Positions 8,644 to 17,804 of a DNA stretch of 64,000 nt are shown piece after piece; position 1 is the stretch's first letter; the number at the start of each line of letters is the position of its first letter. The translations under genes and the position numbers were made by a program. The notes under the pieces are model-generated. The model was not told the origin of the DNA, ran no database searches, and saw nothing but the letters and a program-made list of their open reading frames with translations. The stretch covers positions 124,001 through 188,000 of the forward strand of contig NZ_RHHP01000008.1 in assembly GCF_003710815.1 (NCBI RefSeq), in the 5' to 3' direction. Origin of the DNA: Brevibacillus centrosporus. Its GTDB lineage: Bacteria > Bacillota > Bacilli > Brevibacillales > Brevibacillaceae.

Positions 8644-8675
8644 CGATGAGGCTGAAGGTCTACGATGTCAGGTGC

Positions 8676-9938
8676 TTACTGTGCCTTACCTACAAAGTTG
8701 GATTTTTCTTTGTCGTACTTATAAATAAATACGTCAGCGTTGGTGTTGTCACCTTTGTCGTCAAAGGTAACTTTTGTAAATTGACCTTGGAAATCTTTTG
8801 TTTTGTGCACGGAATCGAGGACTTGCTCACGAGTAGGCTTATTGCCGCCATTCGCTTTGATTGCTTCCAGCACACCGTTCAGGATGACGTTCATGGAGTC
8901 ATAGCCGTAAACGGAATAGGTTTCAAGAGGTTTGTTCGTGGTTTTTTTGTACTCGTCTGCCCACTTCTTGCCCTCTTCGGTTTGCGTCACGTCACCGGCA
9001 ACAGACGTGAATACTACACCTTCAACGGCAGGACCAGCGATTTTAATCATATCAGAAGAGTCCAAGCCATCGCCACCCATAAAATATCCCTTGTAGCCTT
9101 TTTCACGGGCTTGTTTTATTAAGATACCACCTTCTGGATACAATCCGCCAAAAAAGATGATATCTGGGTTTTTCGCCGTTACTTGGTTCAGTACCGCACT
9201 GTAATCTTTTTCGCCTTGTGTGATTCCTTCGTAGCCGAGCAGCTGCACGCCATCTTTTTCAAATTGCATTTTCACTTGATCGCCCAGACCTTGGCCGTAA
9301 GCAGTCTTGTCATGGATGATGAATGCTGTTTTTACGCCCAACGTGTTTTTCGCGTACATCGCAGCTTTTGGTCCTTGTGCGTCATCACGCGCACAAATGC
9401 GGTGTACGGTTTTCTTTCCTTCTTCCGTCAGCTTGACCGCGGTATTCGCGGGAGACACCATGACCAGCTTGCCTTCTTCGTACTTCACGGACGAAGGAAT
9501 GGCAACACCGGAGTTCAAGTGCCCAACTACACCGTATACATCAGGGTCGGAAATCAGCATTTCCGCATTCGATACCCCGATTTTCGGGTCAGCCTGGTCA
9601 TCCTGAGGGAAAAGCTGGATGTCAAAGCCCAATGCCTTGAATTCTTCCTTCCGCTTGTTCAGAGCGTACTCTGCACCCGTCTTGATTGCGTCCCCCAGGG
9701 AGGACTGGTTCCCGGAGAGAGGGGTTTGCGTTGCAATTTTGATGACTCCACCATTTGCAGGAGCTGCTGTACCACCACTACTTCCGGAAGTGCTTGGCTG
9801 TGTCTGTGCCGGCGGTGTGCTGTTGCCGCCGCTTGCATTGTTTCCTCCTGCTGAGCTGTTACCACCTGCGCAACCTGTCAACGCAACGCTTGCTACCAAT
9901 ACCGCAGATAGAATGCTGATGTGAGAGCGCTTTTTCAT
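8676..9938 (-). CDS. Branched-chain amino acid substrate-binding lipoprotein (LivJ/LivK family)
   Basis: A 420-residue lipoprotein. The signal peptide ends in the lipobox LTGC (Cys23), followed by a Gly/Ser/Asn/Pro-rich linker to about residue 62. The periplasmic-binding type I fold then starts with VIKIATQTPLSGNQSSLGDA. The segments YGVVGHLNSGVAIPSS, FFGGLYPEGG and TYSVYGYDSMNVI are characteristic of LivJ-type proteins. It captures leucine/isoleucine/valine-like substrates outside the membrane for LivHMGF. It is the first gene of the operon; AAAGGGGGA lies upstream of ATG 9938 at a rather long spacing (about 12 bases). Confidence 0.92.
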   Translation of the reverse strand: MKKRSHISILSAVLVASVALTGCAGGNSSAGGNNASGGNSTPPAQTQPSTSGSSGGTAAPANGGVIKIATQTPLSGNQSSLGDAIKTGAEYALNKRKEEFKALGFDIQLFPQDDQADPKIGVSNAEMLISDPDVYGVVGHLNSGVAIPSSVKYEEGKLVMVSPANTAVKLTEEGKKTVHRICARDDAQGPKAAMYAKNTLGVKTAFIIHDKTAYGQGLGDQVKMQFEKDGVQLLGYEGITQGEKDYSAVLNQVTAKNPDIIFFGGLYPEGGILIKQAREKGYKGYFMGGDGLDSSDMIKIAGPAVEGVVFTSVAGDVTQTEEGKKWADEYKKTTNKPLETYSVYGYDSMNVILNGVLEAIKANGGNKPTREQVLDSVHKTKDFQGQFTKVTFDDKGDNTNADVFIYKYDKEKSNFVGKAQ

Positions 9939-10072
9939 GCGGAATTGAATCCCCCTTTAATATTTCTTTATTTTTGGTTTTTCCCAGCCCAGCTCTTTCC
10001 TTTACCAGGTTGCGACTTTGTAAGCACTTCTTCTAATAGGTATAAAGATAGATATGGCCTGGTTCTTCTTTA

Positions 10073-10099
10073 TTGTAAAATAAATCAAAAAATTTACAA
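10073..10099. repeat. Inverted repeat in the livJ/K upstream region
   Basis: TTGTAAA at 10073 and TTTACAA at 10093 form a 7-bp inverted repeat with a 13-base spacer. It sits in the AT-rich 286-base region between the liv operon and the adenine deaminase gene. No other gene is visible there, and I did not find a convincing CodY consensus box. It may be an operator for the liv operon. Confidence 0.3.
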
Positions 10100-10224
10100 G
10101 AGAAAAAATATAATTTTAAGATACATGGTTAACCAATACATACTCATCGATTTTGGAATCGGATTGAACTTAAAATGGTATATCATTGCTTTGACGTGGC
10201 AAAGCATTAACTTACGAATAAAAA

Positions 10225-10248
10225 AATTCCACTCAAGGGAGTGGAATT
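10225..10248 (-). terminator. Terminator of the adenine deaminase gene
   Basis: AATTCCACT at 10225 pairs with AGTGGAATT at 10240 over a 6-base loop. On the minus strand it is followed by a run of seven T. The stem includes the stop codon of the deaminase gene. Confidence 0.75.
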
Positions 10249-11987
10249 GATGGAATCACGATTCGACTGCTTTTGACATCGACTATGCCGTCTGCTGTCA
10301 AACGCGCGTACGGCAAGTGGGTCGCGGTGAAAAATAACAGGGAGTAGATTGGATCGAAATGCCTATACCCTTTTTCCTGCAGCAGCTCTGTAAACGCCAC
10401 TGCCATATCTATAACCTCTGGCATAGGGGCGTCTGAAAACTTCCCTGCCAAAGGCAGCGGGCATTCGCAGGCGGTTGCTCCTCGATCTATGAGCACAATC
10501 CCCCCGCCCATTTCCCGGACTCGTTTTAGCGCTGCCGCCATGGCAATCGGATCGCGCCCGATGACGATCCATTCGCCTGATGCCGTATAGCTGCTCGCCA
10601 GTCCCTCTAGATCCCGTCCGTATCCCCGCAGCACCGCAGCGCTCCGCCTTTGTCCAACAGGGTCAATAAGAACGAGAAAGGCAAGATCCGGATCATCCTG
10701 GATGGAAACATCTCCGTGCTCGTCTGTGGGCAGTTCTTCCATTTCCAAACGCGTGATGACAGCATTGAGCATTTGGATAACAGGCGCTTTGCCCTCTGTC
10801 GGCTGCAGACGGAACCACTCTGTGCTAGTCTGCTTCTCTAAAGGGTCAAATGCCGGGAACGAGCAGTCTTGCCACCTTTGCTCGACAGTCGGCACGAGAA
10901 TCTCACCGCCTTCTGCCGCTCGTACCCCATTGGCAAAGACGACGGCAGGTGTCGGATCATGTTTATCCGATAAAAGCAGCATATCGGCGATTCTTCCCGG
11001 TGCAATACCGCCTATTTCAGCGTCGAGCCCGTAGTAAACGGCCGGATTCAGCGTTGCCATGACGTACGCTTCTTCCGCTGGCATGCCCGCTTCGATCGCC
11101 ACCCGAATCGTTCCGTCCATCAATCCGTTTCGATGCATCGGAGGCGTGCTGCCGTCTGAAGTCAGCATCATTCGCGAGGACCACGGAAGTCCCAACTCGA
11201 GCCATCCTTTGACTAGATCAGGCAAGTCCGGGCGAATCGAGGAGTGCCGCAGCGTTGCATACATCCCGAGCTGCAGGCGAGACAAAAGGTCTTGTGCCGT
11301 GATCCCCTCGTGACAAGCAGTGATGCCTGCGGCTCCCGCTGTATTCAGCGTCTCCACCGAGGCACCCGGATGATGGCCCTCCATGCGTTTGCCCAAGTCG
11401 CGTGCGTGCTTGAGTCCAAACAGGATTTTCTCGTCCTCCCCCAGAACCCCTTGCCAGTCTGTCAACTCTCCGCCTTGCACAACAAGCGGGTGCTCCAGCA
11501 TCCGTGTCAGGCCTTCCCGTGTAAACTTCCGATGTTCTTTTCCTGTCTGCGGGTCTAGTCTCGCCCAATAGTATTGCTTCACAGGATGAACAGAGAGCGA
11601 TTCCATGATCGACGACACCTGGCTAAAGGGCAGGTTCATCAGCATCAGCGTATCGGAAACCAGTGTAGTCGTCCCTCTTTGCAGCGCAAAATCAGCGAGT
11701 GTATACGGGTTGTACCATTGAAAAGGGTGGGCGTGCGGCTCGAAGTATCCCGGCACCAGGTATTGCCCGCTTGCATCCACAATTTGCGTATGCTCATCGA
11801 CCAGCGGCTCTTTTTCCCCTACATAAGCGATTCGATCACCGGAAGTGACTACATGGACGTTTTGCCACGATTTTGTATAGACATTCAAAACTTGCGCACC
11901 ACGAATCCATATTGTGGCCGGCGAAAGCCTTCTGCTGACGCGGATCAGTTGCAAATGGGCCTCTGCAGATATCGGTCTTACACGCAT
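10233..11987 (-). CDS. Adenine deaminase-like amidohydrolase (YerA-like)
   Basis: A 584-residue enzyme of the amidohydrolase superfamily, close in length to B. subtilis YerA (about 580). The metal-binding entry motif is GYFEPHAHPFQWYNP after the small N-terminal beta domain (VDASGQYLVPG). Further motifs are MEGHHPGAS, GITACHEGIT, LTSDGS and PGRIADMLLL. The C-terminal third, which in Ade proteins supplies the adenine-specific domain, is present. The predicted reaction is deamination of adenine to hypoxanthine plus ammonia, though YerA-type proteins are poorly characterised. ATG 11987 is chosen over ATG 12032 because AGGAGGAG lies just upstream. Purine salvage fits the nearby pur genes and guanine deaminase. 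Confidence 0.82.
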   Translation of the reverse strand: MRVRPISAEAHLQLIRVSRRLSPATIWIRGAQVLNVYTKSWQNVHVVTSGDRIAYVGEKEPLVDEHTQIVDASGQYLVPGYFEPHAHPFQWYNPYTLADFALQRGTTTLVSDTLMLMNLPFSQVSSIMESLSVHPVKQYYWARLDPQTGKEHRKFTREGLTRMLEHPLVVQGGELTDWQGVLGEDEKILFGLKHARDLGKRMEGHHPGASVETLNTAGAAGITACHEGITAQDLLSRLQLGMYATLRHSSIRPDLPDLVKGWLELGLPWSSRMMLTSDGSTPPMHRNGLMDGTIRVAIEAGMPAEEAYVMATLNPAVYYGLDAEIGGIAPGRIADMLLLSDKHDPTPAVVFANGVRAAEGGEILVPTVEQRWQDCSFPAFDPLEKQTSTEWFRLQPTEGKAPVIQMLNAVITRLEMEELPTDEHGDVSIQDDPDLAFLVLIDPVGQRRSAAVLRGYGRDLEGLASSYTASGEWIVIGRDPIAMAAALKRVREMGGGIVLIDRGATACECPLPLAGKFSDAPMPEVIDMAVAFTELLQEKGYRHFDPIYSLLFFTATHLPYARLTADGIVDVKSSRIVIPSIPLP

Positions 11988-12171
11988 TTTCTCTCTCCTC
12001 CTCGTCTTTTTCTCCACCAACTGAATGCTCATTCATTACGACCACTTACTCCTTCGCCGCTAAAAGACAGGAGTCCTGCTCGCCTCCTAGCAACAATTTC
12101 CGGGGGTGTATCCCTTCCGAACAACAAAAACTAGCCCTAGAAAAAAGGATTCGCATAGGAGGCAGATTGCG

Positions 12172-12756
12172 ATGCATAAGAACGTCGGAACAACAGACGC
12201 CATCATCCGAATTACCGGAGGACTCTTGGGACTGGCTTACGGCATAGGCAAAATGAGCCGACGCCCCTACAATGCCCCTTGGCTTCTCATGGCTTTTTCC
12301 GCAATGAAAGTGGCTGAGGGTGTGACCAGACATTGCATGATGTACCGCGCTCTGGGCATTAGCACTGGCTCGGAAAAAGGAATGCGGGGAATGCAGGACA
12401 TGATCGCCCAAGCGAAAGGCAAAGGCTTTCAAATGGTGATGGGTCAGGTAGCTCGTACCTTGAACGCCCGAAAGAATGTAGAGACGAAGGCAAGCAGCAC
12501 AGAGAACAGCAAAGCGAGCTCTGCTCCTTCTATGAAACAAAATCATGATGGTTCCAATGGCCCTCACCTGTCCCCTGAGGATGAGCTTATGGAAAAAGCA
12601 GCGAGGGAATTCGTATCGTTTCGCTCAGAGGACAAGGAATCCAAGGCTACATCAGCCTCCGCTTCGAACACGTCCTCCTCTACAGAATCGACAACCGAGA
12701 AAAGTCAATCCGAACACTACAGTCACGACGAGCATCGATATCCAACCTATTCCTAG
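12172..12756 (+). CDS. DUF2892-like small membrane protein with hydrophilic tail
   Basis: A 194-residue protein. Residues 1-65 resemble the DUF2892 domain (MHKNVGTTDAIIRITGGLLG, then WLLMAFSAMKVAEGVTRHC), two membrane-associated segments with a conserved cysteine near the end. The remaining 125 residues are hydrophilic, Ser/Thr/Lys/Glu-rich and low in complexity, probably unstructured. ATG 12172 follows AGGAGG by seven bases. The next small gene begins 13 bases after its stop with its own AGGAGG. The role is unknown; DUF2892 modules occur in stress and sulfur-related membrane proteins. Confidence 0.7.
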   Translation: MHKNVGTTDAIIRITGGLLGLAYGIGKMSRRPYNAPWLLMAFSAMKVAEGVTRHCMMYRALGISTGSEKGMRGMQDMIAQAKGKGFQMVMGQVARTLNARKNVETKASSTENSKASSAPSMKQNHDGSNGPHLSPEDELMEKAAREFVSFRSEDKESKATSASASNTSSSTESTTEKSQSEHYSHDEHRYPTYS

Positions 12757-12768
12757 GAGGAGAAGGGC

Positions 12769-12903
12769 ATGCTGAACGGACCTCCGCTTTACGAATGGCT
12801 TTCCCACAACCTGTTTGTCATCGCTGCCATAGTCGGGGTAATCGCTGTGATGGGCTATTTCGTCTATGCGAGCTCCAAAAGAAAAGGAAGATACCGCCAA
12901 TAA
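12769..12903 (+). CDS. Small single-span membrane protein (44 aa)
   Basis: ATG 12769 has AGGAGGAGAAGGG directly upstream. The product has a short N-terminal head (MLNGPPLYEWLSHN), one membrane helix (LFVIAAIVGVIAVMGYFVYA) and a basic tail (SSKRKGRYRQ). The positive tail suggests an N-out, C-in orientation. It is co-transcribed with the DUF2892-like gene and ends inside a terminator stem. No family was recognised. Confidence 0.7.
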   Translation: MLNGPPLYEWLSHNLFVIAAIVGVIAVMGYFVYASSKRKGRYRQ

Positions 12904-12924
12904 TTTTTGGCGGTACTTTTTCTT
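12892..12924 (+). terminator. Terminator after the small membrane-protein pair
   Basis: TACCGCCAA at 12892 pairs with TTGGCGGTA at 12907, followed by CTTTTTC. The stop codon of the 44-aa gene lies in the loop. Confidence 0.85.
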
Positions 12925-12965
12925 TGCAAAATTACTTGTTTAGCATATAATTGTCACAGCAAGTA
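12924..12965 (+). promoter_or_regulatory. marR-mfs promoter with inverted repeat
   Basis: TTGCAA at 12924-12929 and TATAAT at 12946-12951 are 16 bases apart. TACTTG at 12933 and CAAGTA at 12960 are inverted arms flanking the -10, a likely autoregulatory MarR operator. The repeat assignment is tentative. Confidence 0.5.
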
Positions 12966-12990
12966 TTTTTAATGAAAGAAGGATCTACCC

Positions 12991-13434
12991 TTGAACGACT
13001 ACTGGCAGGATGAATCCATTGGTTTTCTGATGGGCAAGACGTATCGGAAAATCGTCATGCATGTCACCACCTATCTGCGGGAATTTGATTTGACGCCGGA
13101 GCAGTTTTCTGTTCTTTTTTGCTTGAGCAAGCAAGAGGGCATCAATCAAAAAGAGCTGGCAATCCGCACCACCAAGGACCAGCCTACCATTACACGAATT
13201 CTTGACGCCTTGGCAAAAAAAGGCTTCATCGAGAAAAAGCTCAGCGAGACGGATCGGCGTGCTTATTTGCTCATGCTCTCTGACAAAGGACGGGAATGGA
13301 TTGAGCTCGCGACACCTGCTGAAGCAAAGGCCATTTCGGAGGTAGTCGACGGGATGAGCGAAGAGGAGCTGCAGATACTAAGGCAAGCCTTGATCCGAAT
13401 TGCTGAGAACGTAAACAGACATACAAAAGAATAG
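12991..13434 (+). CDS. MarR-family transcriptional regulator
   Basis: A 147-residue winged-helix protein. The core LTPEQFSVLFCLSKQEGINQ, then KELAIRTTKDQPTITRILDA and the wing EKKLSETDRRAYLLMLSDKG are the MarR DNA-binding domain. Helices at both ends form the dimer interface. The TTG start at 12991 has AAGGA eight bases upstream and no better start exists. The MFS gene starts 11 bases after its stop, so the pair forms one operon in which MarR presumably represses itself and the transporter until a ligand binds. Confidence 0.9.
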   Translation: MNDYWQDESIGFLMGKTYRKIVMHVTTYLREFDLTPEQFSVLFCLSKQEGINQKELAIRTTKDQPTITRILDALAKKGFIEKKLSETDRRAYLLMLSDKGREWIELATPAEAKAISEVVDGMSEEELQILRQALIRIAENVNRHTKE

Positions 13435-13445
13435 GAGTGTCATCT

Positions 13446-14660
13446 GTGGGAGAACAGCGAGAGAAACTGTGGTCTAAGGATTTTATCCTGATCACACTGA
13501 GTAACTTCTTTTTATTTCTGATCATTCAAATGCAGTTACCTACCTTTCCTACTTACGCAAAGGAAACTTACTTAGCTAATGACTTTACGGCAGGTTTAAC
13601 TGCCAGCTTTTTCGCTTTAGGGGCAGTCGTCGCCAGGGTATTTACGGGCGAGTGGTTGAAGAGTAAAAGCAGTAAGAGGATTCTGATCGTTGGCTTGTGT
13701 ATAGTCGGTCTTACAACCGCCGGGTATTATTGGACCAGCTCCATGACTCTTCTGCTCATCATGCGCGCCCTGTTTGGTTTCGGATTCGGGATCAGCAGTA
13801 CTACTCTCCCAACGGTCGTGACGAATGCGATCCCTTCCAAACGGTTAGGAGAAGGGATGGGCTACTACGGTCTGTCGCAAAGCCTTGCGCAAGCTTTGGG
13901 TCCGATGATCGGACTTGGCGTTCTGTCCGCGTTTGGTTTTGGGTCCATGCTGTCCTTTGGCGTGGCTGCTATCGTGTTGATTTTCCCGATCGTCTCCATT
14001 ATTCGCGCTTATAGACAGCCTACTTTGGGCGCACATGCGCAGGAAAAGGGACTGAAACGGTTTTACGACAGAAAAATTCTGCTGCCCGCTTTCCTGAATT
14101 TTTGCATGTCCGTCACATACGGCGGGTTGGTTAGCTTTCTCGCCCTTTATGGCAGAGAAGCAAATATCGAGCACATCAGCTGGTTTTTCCTCTGCAACGC
14201 GGTCGCAATCGTCCTCGTTCGCCCCATTTCTGGCAAGCTTTTTGATAAAAAGGGGCATATCGCCGTCTTTCCTCCGGGAGCCATCTTCATTATTCTCGGC
14301 TTGATCGGTCTATCCTATGTAAAGAGCGATGTGATCCTCATTATCTCCGCCCTCTTGTACGGTGCTGGCTATGGATGCATCCAGCCGTCTACCCAAGCCT
14401 GGATGGTAAAAGAAGTGAAGCCGGAGCAACGCGGTATGGCCAATGGCTTCTTTTTAAACTCCATCGACTGCGGGATCGCTGTCGGCTCCATCCTGCTCGG
14501 CACCATCGCTGCACAAACCAGCTACGCGATGATGTACCGTTTGTCGGCGCTTTTAATGGTGTTGTTTTTGATCGTTTATTTTCTGGCGAGACTGTCTGCT
14601 GTCAAGCAGCGCAAACGTGCCTCTGTCCCTGTCAGCGTAAGCCAGAACATCGAAGCATAG
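13446..14660 (+). CDS. Major facilitator superfamily transporter
   Basis: A protein of about 404 residues with 12 predicted helices. The antiporter-like MFS motif A region is altered but visible (FTGEWLKSKSSKRIL), and a GFGFGISSTTLPTVVTNAIP stretch resembles motif C. A second motif-A copy, RPISGKLFDKKG, opens the C-terminal half. GTG 13446 is preferred to GTG 13437 because AGGAG is then eight bases upstream. Co-transcription with marR suggests efflux of the regulator's ligand. The substrate is not evident; YfkF/YwoG-like drug efflux proteins are the nearest in general form. Confidence 0.85.
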   Translation: MGEQREKLWSKDFILITLSNFFLFLIIQMQLPTFPTYAKETYLANDFTAGLTASFFALGAVVARVFTGEWLKSKSSKRILIVGLCIVGLTTAGYYWTSSMTLLLIMRALFGFGFGISSTTLPTVVTNAIPSKRLGEGMGYYGLSQSLAQALGPMIGLGVLSAFGFGSMLSFGVAAIVLIFPIVSIIRAYRQPTLGAHAQEKGLKRFYDRKILLPAFLNFCMSVTYGGLVSFLALYGREANIEHISWFFLCNAVAIVLVRPISGKLFDKKGHIAVFPPGAIFIILGLIGLSYVKSDVILIISALLYGAGYGCIQPSTQAWMVKEVKPEQRGMANGFFLNSIDCGIAVGSILLGTIAAQTSYAMMYRLSALLMVLFLIVYFLARLSAVKQRKRASVPVSVSQNIEA

Positions 14661-14677
14661 TCTCATTTAGCGAATAC

Positions 14678-14718
14678 GACAGCAGCCCAGGCGCGAAAAT
14701 GCCTGGGCTGCTGCTTTT
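14678..14718. terminator. Bidirectional terminator between mfs and purD
   Basis: AGCAGCCCAGGC at 14681 pairs perfectly with GCCTGGGCTGCT at 14701 over an 8-base loop, with a T stretch on the plus-strand 3' side. It serves the mfs gene and probably also ends purD, whose stop is at 14720. Confidence 0.88.
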
Positions 14719-14719
14719 G

Positions 14720-16000
14720 TTATCGGCTGTTATTTTGATGACGCATTGCTTTTGCGGCAATGTCTGTCCGATACTGCGCTCCCTCAAACGAGATGGCCTG
14801 CACCGTTTCATAGGCGGCTGCGCGCGCTTTCTCCAGATCTTCTCCCGTTGCGGTCACACCCAACACGCGTCCGCCACTGGTGACGATGCCCTCTTCGGCA
14901 GCCTTCGTTCCTGCATGGAAAACGGTAACGTTCTCTCCTGTGCGATCCAAGCCTTCAATCAGCTGACCTTTTGGATAGTCCCCCGGATAACCCGGAGCTG
15001 CCATCACAACACATACAGCGCTGCCTTTTTTCCACTTCACATCAACGGCATCCAGCTCACCCTTGATGGTAGCGACTACGATCTCCAGCAGGTCTGTCTC
15101 GAGCAAAGGCAGTATCACCTGCGTCTCGGGATCTCCAAAGCGCGCGTTGAATTCCACCACTTTCGGACCTTGCTCCGTAATCATTAAGCCGGTGTAGAGA
15201 ATGCCTTTGAACGGAATTCCGTCTTGCGCCATTCCTTTTGCCATCGGTTTGACGATCGTCTCCACGATCTGGTCAACCAGCTCCTCAGACATTTGCGGAA
15301 CCGGAGCGTACGTCCCCATGCCCCCTGTGTTCGGGCCGCGGTCATCGTTGAAAATTCGCTTGTGATCCTGAGAAGTGATCATCGGCTTGACAGTTTCTCC
15401 GTCGACGAAGGACAGCAAGGAAAGCTCCTCGCCAAACATGCACTCCTCGACGACCACACGCGTGCCTGCTTCCCCGAAAATACTCTCCTCCATGATCTGG
15501 CGAAGGGCTTCCTCTGCCTCTTCCAGCGTTTCGGCTACGACGACGCCTTTTCCGGCTGCCAGGCCATCGGCTTTGATGACGATTGGTGCACCTTGCTCAC
15601 GCACGTAGGCGATTGCCGATTCGTAGTCAATAAAAGATTCATACGCCGAGGTCGGGATGTTGTAGCGCATCATCAGGCGTTTGGCAAACGATTTGCTGCC
15701 TTCGATCATAGCCGCTCTGCCATTTGGACCAAAGATCGGCAGGTTGCGTTCCTCGAAAAAGTCTACGATGCCTCCCAAGAGAGGATCTTCTGGGCCGACA
15801 ACCGTCAAGTCGATCCCTTCGTCTTTGACAAACTGGGCCAGTGCCGCGAAGTCATTGACACCAATCGGTACATTTTGAGCGATTTGCGCAGTCCCGCCAT
15901 TTCCCGGCGCGCAATACACCTTTTTCACCTGCGGGCTTTGCAGCAGCTTCCATGCAATCGTGTGCTCACGACCGCCACTGCCGATTACCAGAACATTCAT
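14720..16000 (-). CDS. purD: Phosphoribosylamine-glycine ligase (GARS) PurD
   Basis: A 426-residue ATP-grasp enzyme joining phosphoribosylamine and glycine with ATP to give GAR, the second step of purine synthesis. It opens MNVLVIGSGGREHTIAWKLL. It contains the IKADGLAAGKGVVVA ATP-binding strand, a D-HKR-DDRGPNTGGMG active-site region and GFDxE-like EFNARFGDPETQ metal-binding residues. The open frame runs 31 codons further upstream, but ATG 16000 gives the universal N terminus and lies 35 bases after purH. It is the last gene of the purH-purD unit. Confidence 0.96.
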   Translation of the reverse strand: MNVLVIGSGGREHTIAWKLLQSPQVKKVYCAPGNGGTAQIAQNVPIGVNDFAALAQFVKDEGIDLTVVGPEDPLLGGIVDFFEERNLPIFGPNGRAAMIEGSKSFAKRLMMRYNIPTSAYESFIDYESAIAYVREQGAPIVIKADGLAAGKGVVVAETLEEAEEALRQIMEESIFGEAGTRVVVEECMFGEELSLLSFVDGETVKPMITSQDHKRIFNDDRGPNTGGMGTYAPVPQMSEELVDQIVETIVKPMAKGMAQDGIPFKGILYTGLMITEQGPKVVEFNARFGDPETQVILPLLETDLLEIVVATIKGELDAVDVKWKKGSAVCVVMAAPGYPGDYPKGQLIEGLDRTGENVTVFHAGTKAAEEGIVTSGGRVLGVTATGEDLEKARAAAYETVQAISFEGAQYRTDIAAKAMRHQNNSR

Positions 16001-16035
16001 CGTATTTCCTCCTGTGCTAGAGGTCATGCGCTCTA

Positions 16036-17583
16036 TTAGTGTTTGAAGTGACGAGTACCTGTGAAGATCATGGCAATCCCAAAGCGATTGCAAGCGTCGA
16101 TAGACTCTTGGTCACGTACCGAGCCGCCTGGCTGAATAATCGCTGTAATCCCGGCTGCTGCCGCTGCTTCAACCGTATCAGACATCGGGAAGAAGGCATC
16201 AGAAGCCAATACAGAGCCTATTGCCAGATCGTTGGCCTGCTCGATTGCGATCTTTGCGGAGCCGACGCGGTTCATTTGACCTGCCCCTACACCGACAGTC
16301 ATGTTGTCTTTCGCCAGCAAAATGGCGTTGGACTTCACATGCTTGACTACTTTCCAAGCAAATTTCAGCTGTTCCATCTCTTCCGCAGTTGGCTCGCGAT
16401 CCGTCACGACACGAACTTCGGATTCCTCCAGCTGTTTCAGATCGTAATCCTGAACCAAGGCGCCGCCAGCAACAGGTGCTACGCGGAAATGGTTCGCTTT
16501 TACCGAAGCCTCGTTCAAGGTAGGGATGCGCAGGAGACGCAGGTTCTTTTTCTCGGTCAATACAGCCAGCGCTTCTTCTGTAAAGTCTGGTGCGAGGATG
16601 ATTTCCAGGAAGATCTCTTTCATTGCAAGTGCCGTGTCACGGTCAATCGTGCGGTTAGCTGCGACGATACCGCCAAAGATCGAAACGGCATCTGCTTCGT
16701 ATGCTTTCTGATAAGCTTCGCGAATGGTTGTCCCGATTCCTACTCCACATGGGTTGGAATGCTTGATCGCTACAACAGCCGGCTCCGAAAACTCACGGAC
16801 AATCGCAAGTGCTGCATCTGCGTCGTTAATATTATTGTAAGAAAGCTCTTTGCCATGCAGCTGCTCCGCGTAGGCGATACTTGCAGTGCCCGCCAGCGGC
16901 TCGCGGTAAAAGGCTGCACGTTGGTGCGGATTTTCGCCGTAGCGCAGGTCTTGTGCCTTCTCATAGGTCACTGTGAAGCTCTCTGGCAAGAGCTCTCCCA
17001 CCTGATCGCTCAAGTAACGGGAAATGAGGGCATCGTACGCTGCTGTGTGACGGAAAACTTTCGCAGCCAGTTTGCGGCGAGTCTCAAGCGTCGTGTCCTG
17101 GTTCGCTTCAATCTCGGATGCCACTGTCTCGTAATCAGCCGCATCGACGACGACACTGACAAACGCGTGGTTTTTCGCAGCGGAACGCAGCATAGTCGGT
17201 CCGCCAATATCAATATTTTCAATTGCCTCTTCAAATGTAACATCTGGCTTGGCAATGGTTTCTTTAAATGGATACAGGTTCACGACAACCAGATCAATGG
17301 TCTCGATCGCAAGTTCTTTCAACTGCTTTTGATGAGCTTCATTGTCGCGCACAGCCAGAAGACCGCTATGGATATTCGGATGCAGCGTTTTGACGCGGCC
17401 GTCCAGAATTTCTGGAAACCCGGTTACTTCGGAAATGCCGATGACAGGAACACCCGCTTCCTTCAAGAGAGAAGCTGTACCTCCGGTTGAAATGATCTCT
17501 ACTCCGGCAGCAGCCAGACGACGAGCAAACGGTATCAATCCTGTCTTGTCAGAAACGCTGATCAACGCTTTTTTCACACTCAC
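16036..17583 (-). CDS. purH: Bifunctional AICAR transformylase / IMP cyclohydrolase PurH
   Basis: A 515-residue two-domain enzyme for the last two steps of IMP synthesis. The N-terminal MGS-like cyclohydrolase domain (about 1-195) shows [33 protein letters not shown] and a [11 protein letters not shown] active-site loop. The C-terminal transformylase domain has the KHSNPCGVG catalytic Lys-His pair and ends in GTRHFKH. The start is a GTG-type codon at 17583 after an AGGAGG site. It has its own promoter (17694-17722), separate from the purC-N unit. Confidence 0.96.
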   Translation of the reverse strand: MSVKKALISVSDKTGLIPFARRLAAAGVEIISTGGTASLLKEAGVPVIGISEVTGFPEILDGRVKTLHPNIHSGLLAVRDNEAHQKQLKELAIETIDLVVVNLYPFKETIAKPDVTFEEAIENIDIGGPTMLRSAAKNHAFVSVVVDAADYETVASEIEANQDTTLETRRKLAAKVFRHTAAYDALISRYLSDQVGELLPESFTVTYEKAQDLRYGENPHQRAAFYREPLAGTASIAYAEQLHGKELSYNNINDADAALAIVREFSEPAVVAIKHSNPCGVGIGTTIREAYQKAYEADAVSIFGGIVAANRTIDRDTALAMKEIFLEIILAPDFTEEALAVLTEKKNLRLLRIPTLNEASVKANHFRVAPVAGGALVQDYDLKQLEESEVRVVTDREPTAEEMEQLKFAWKVVKHVKSNAILLAKDNMTVGVGAGQMNRVGSAKIAIEQANDLAIGSVLASDAFFPMSDTVEAAAAAGITAIIQPGGSVRDQESIDACNRFGIAMIFTGTRHFKH

Positions 17584-17672
17584 GGATAGAACCTCCTGGA
17601 CTTTTGGATAGTTTACCTCAGAAAACCACTACGAGGCTGTTCTTCGATGCTTGGTTGCGTATTTTTCAAACA

Positions 17673-17722
17673 AAACACGAACATTCCATTCCTATTAAAA
17701 CATAAATGTACGTTTTCATCAA
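17673..17722 (-). promoter_or_regulatory. purH promoter with PurR-like element
   Basis: On the minus strand, TTGATG (17717-17722), a 17-base spacer and TTTAAT (17694-17699) form a sigma-A promoter. Eleven bases after the -10, the sequence GTTCGTG (complement CACGAAC, 17676-17682) lies inside a PurBox-like 13-mer (17673-17685; 11 of 13 to AWWWCCGAACWWT). The purC promoter has the same -10, the same spacer length and the same GTTCGTG at exactly the same distance. PurR repression is inferred. Confidence 0.6.
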
Positions 17723-17804
17723 GGTTTTCGTCAGGCAAAACAAATGCAGCCGCCTGTGCTTGTTCTGCACTCGCGACTGCTTTTTTCTATCCATATGCAC
17801 CTAT

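Noticed and set aside
9939..10224. CodY control of the liv operon
   Set aside because: The region is AT-rich, but I found no sequence close enough to the AATTTTCWGAAAATT box; only an inverted repeat is listed.
16039..17490. A 483-codon open frame on the plus strand
   Set aside because: It is antisense to purH, whose product matches its family over the full length; the antisense peptide is Cys/His/Arg-rich without family resemblance or ribosome site.
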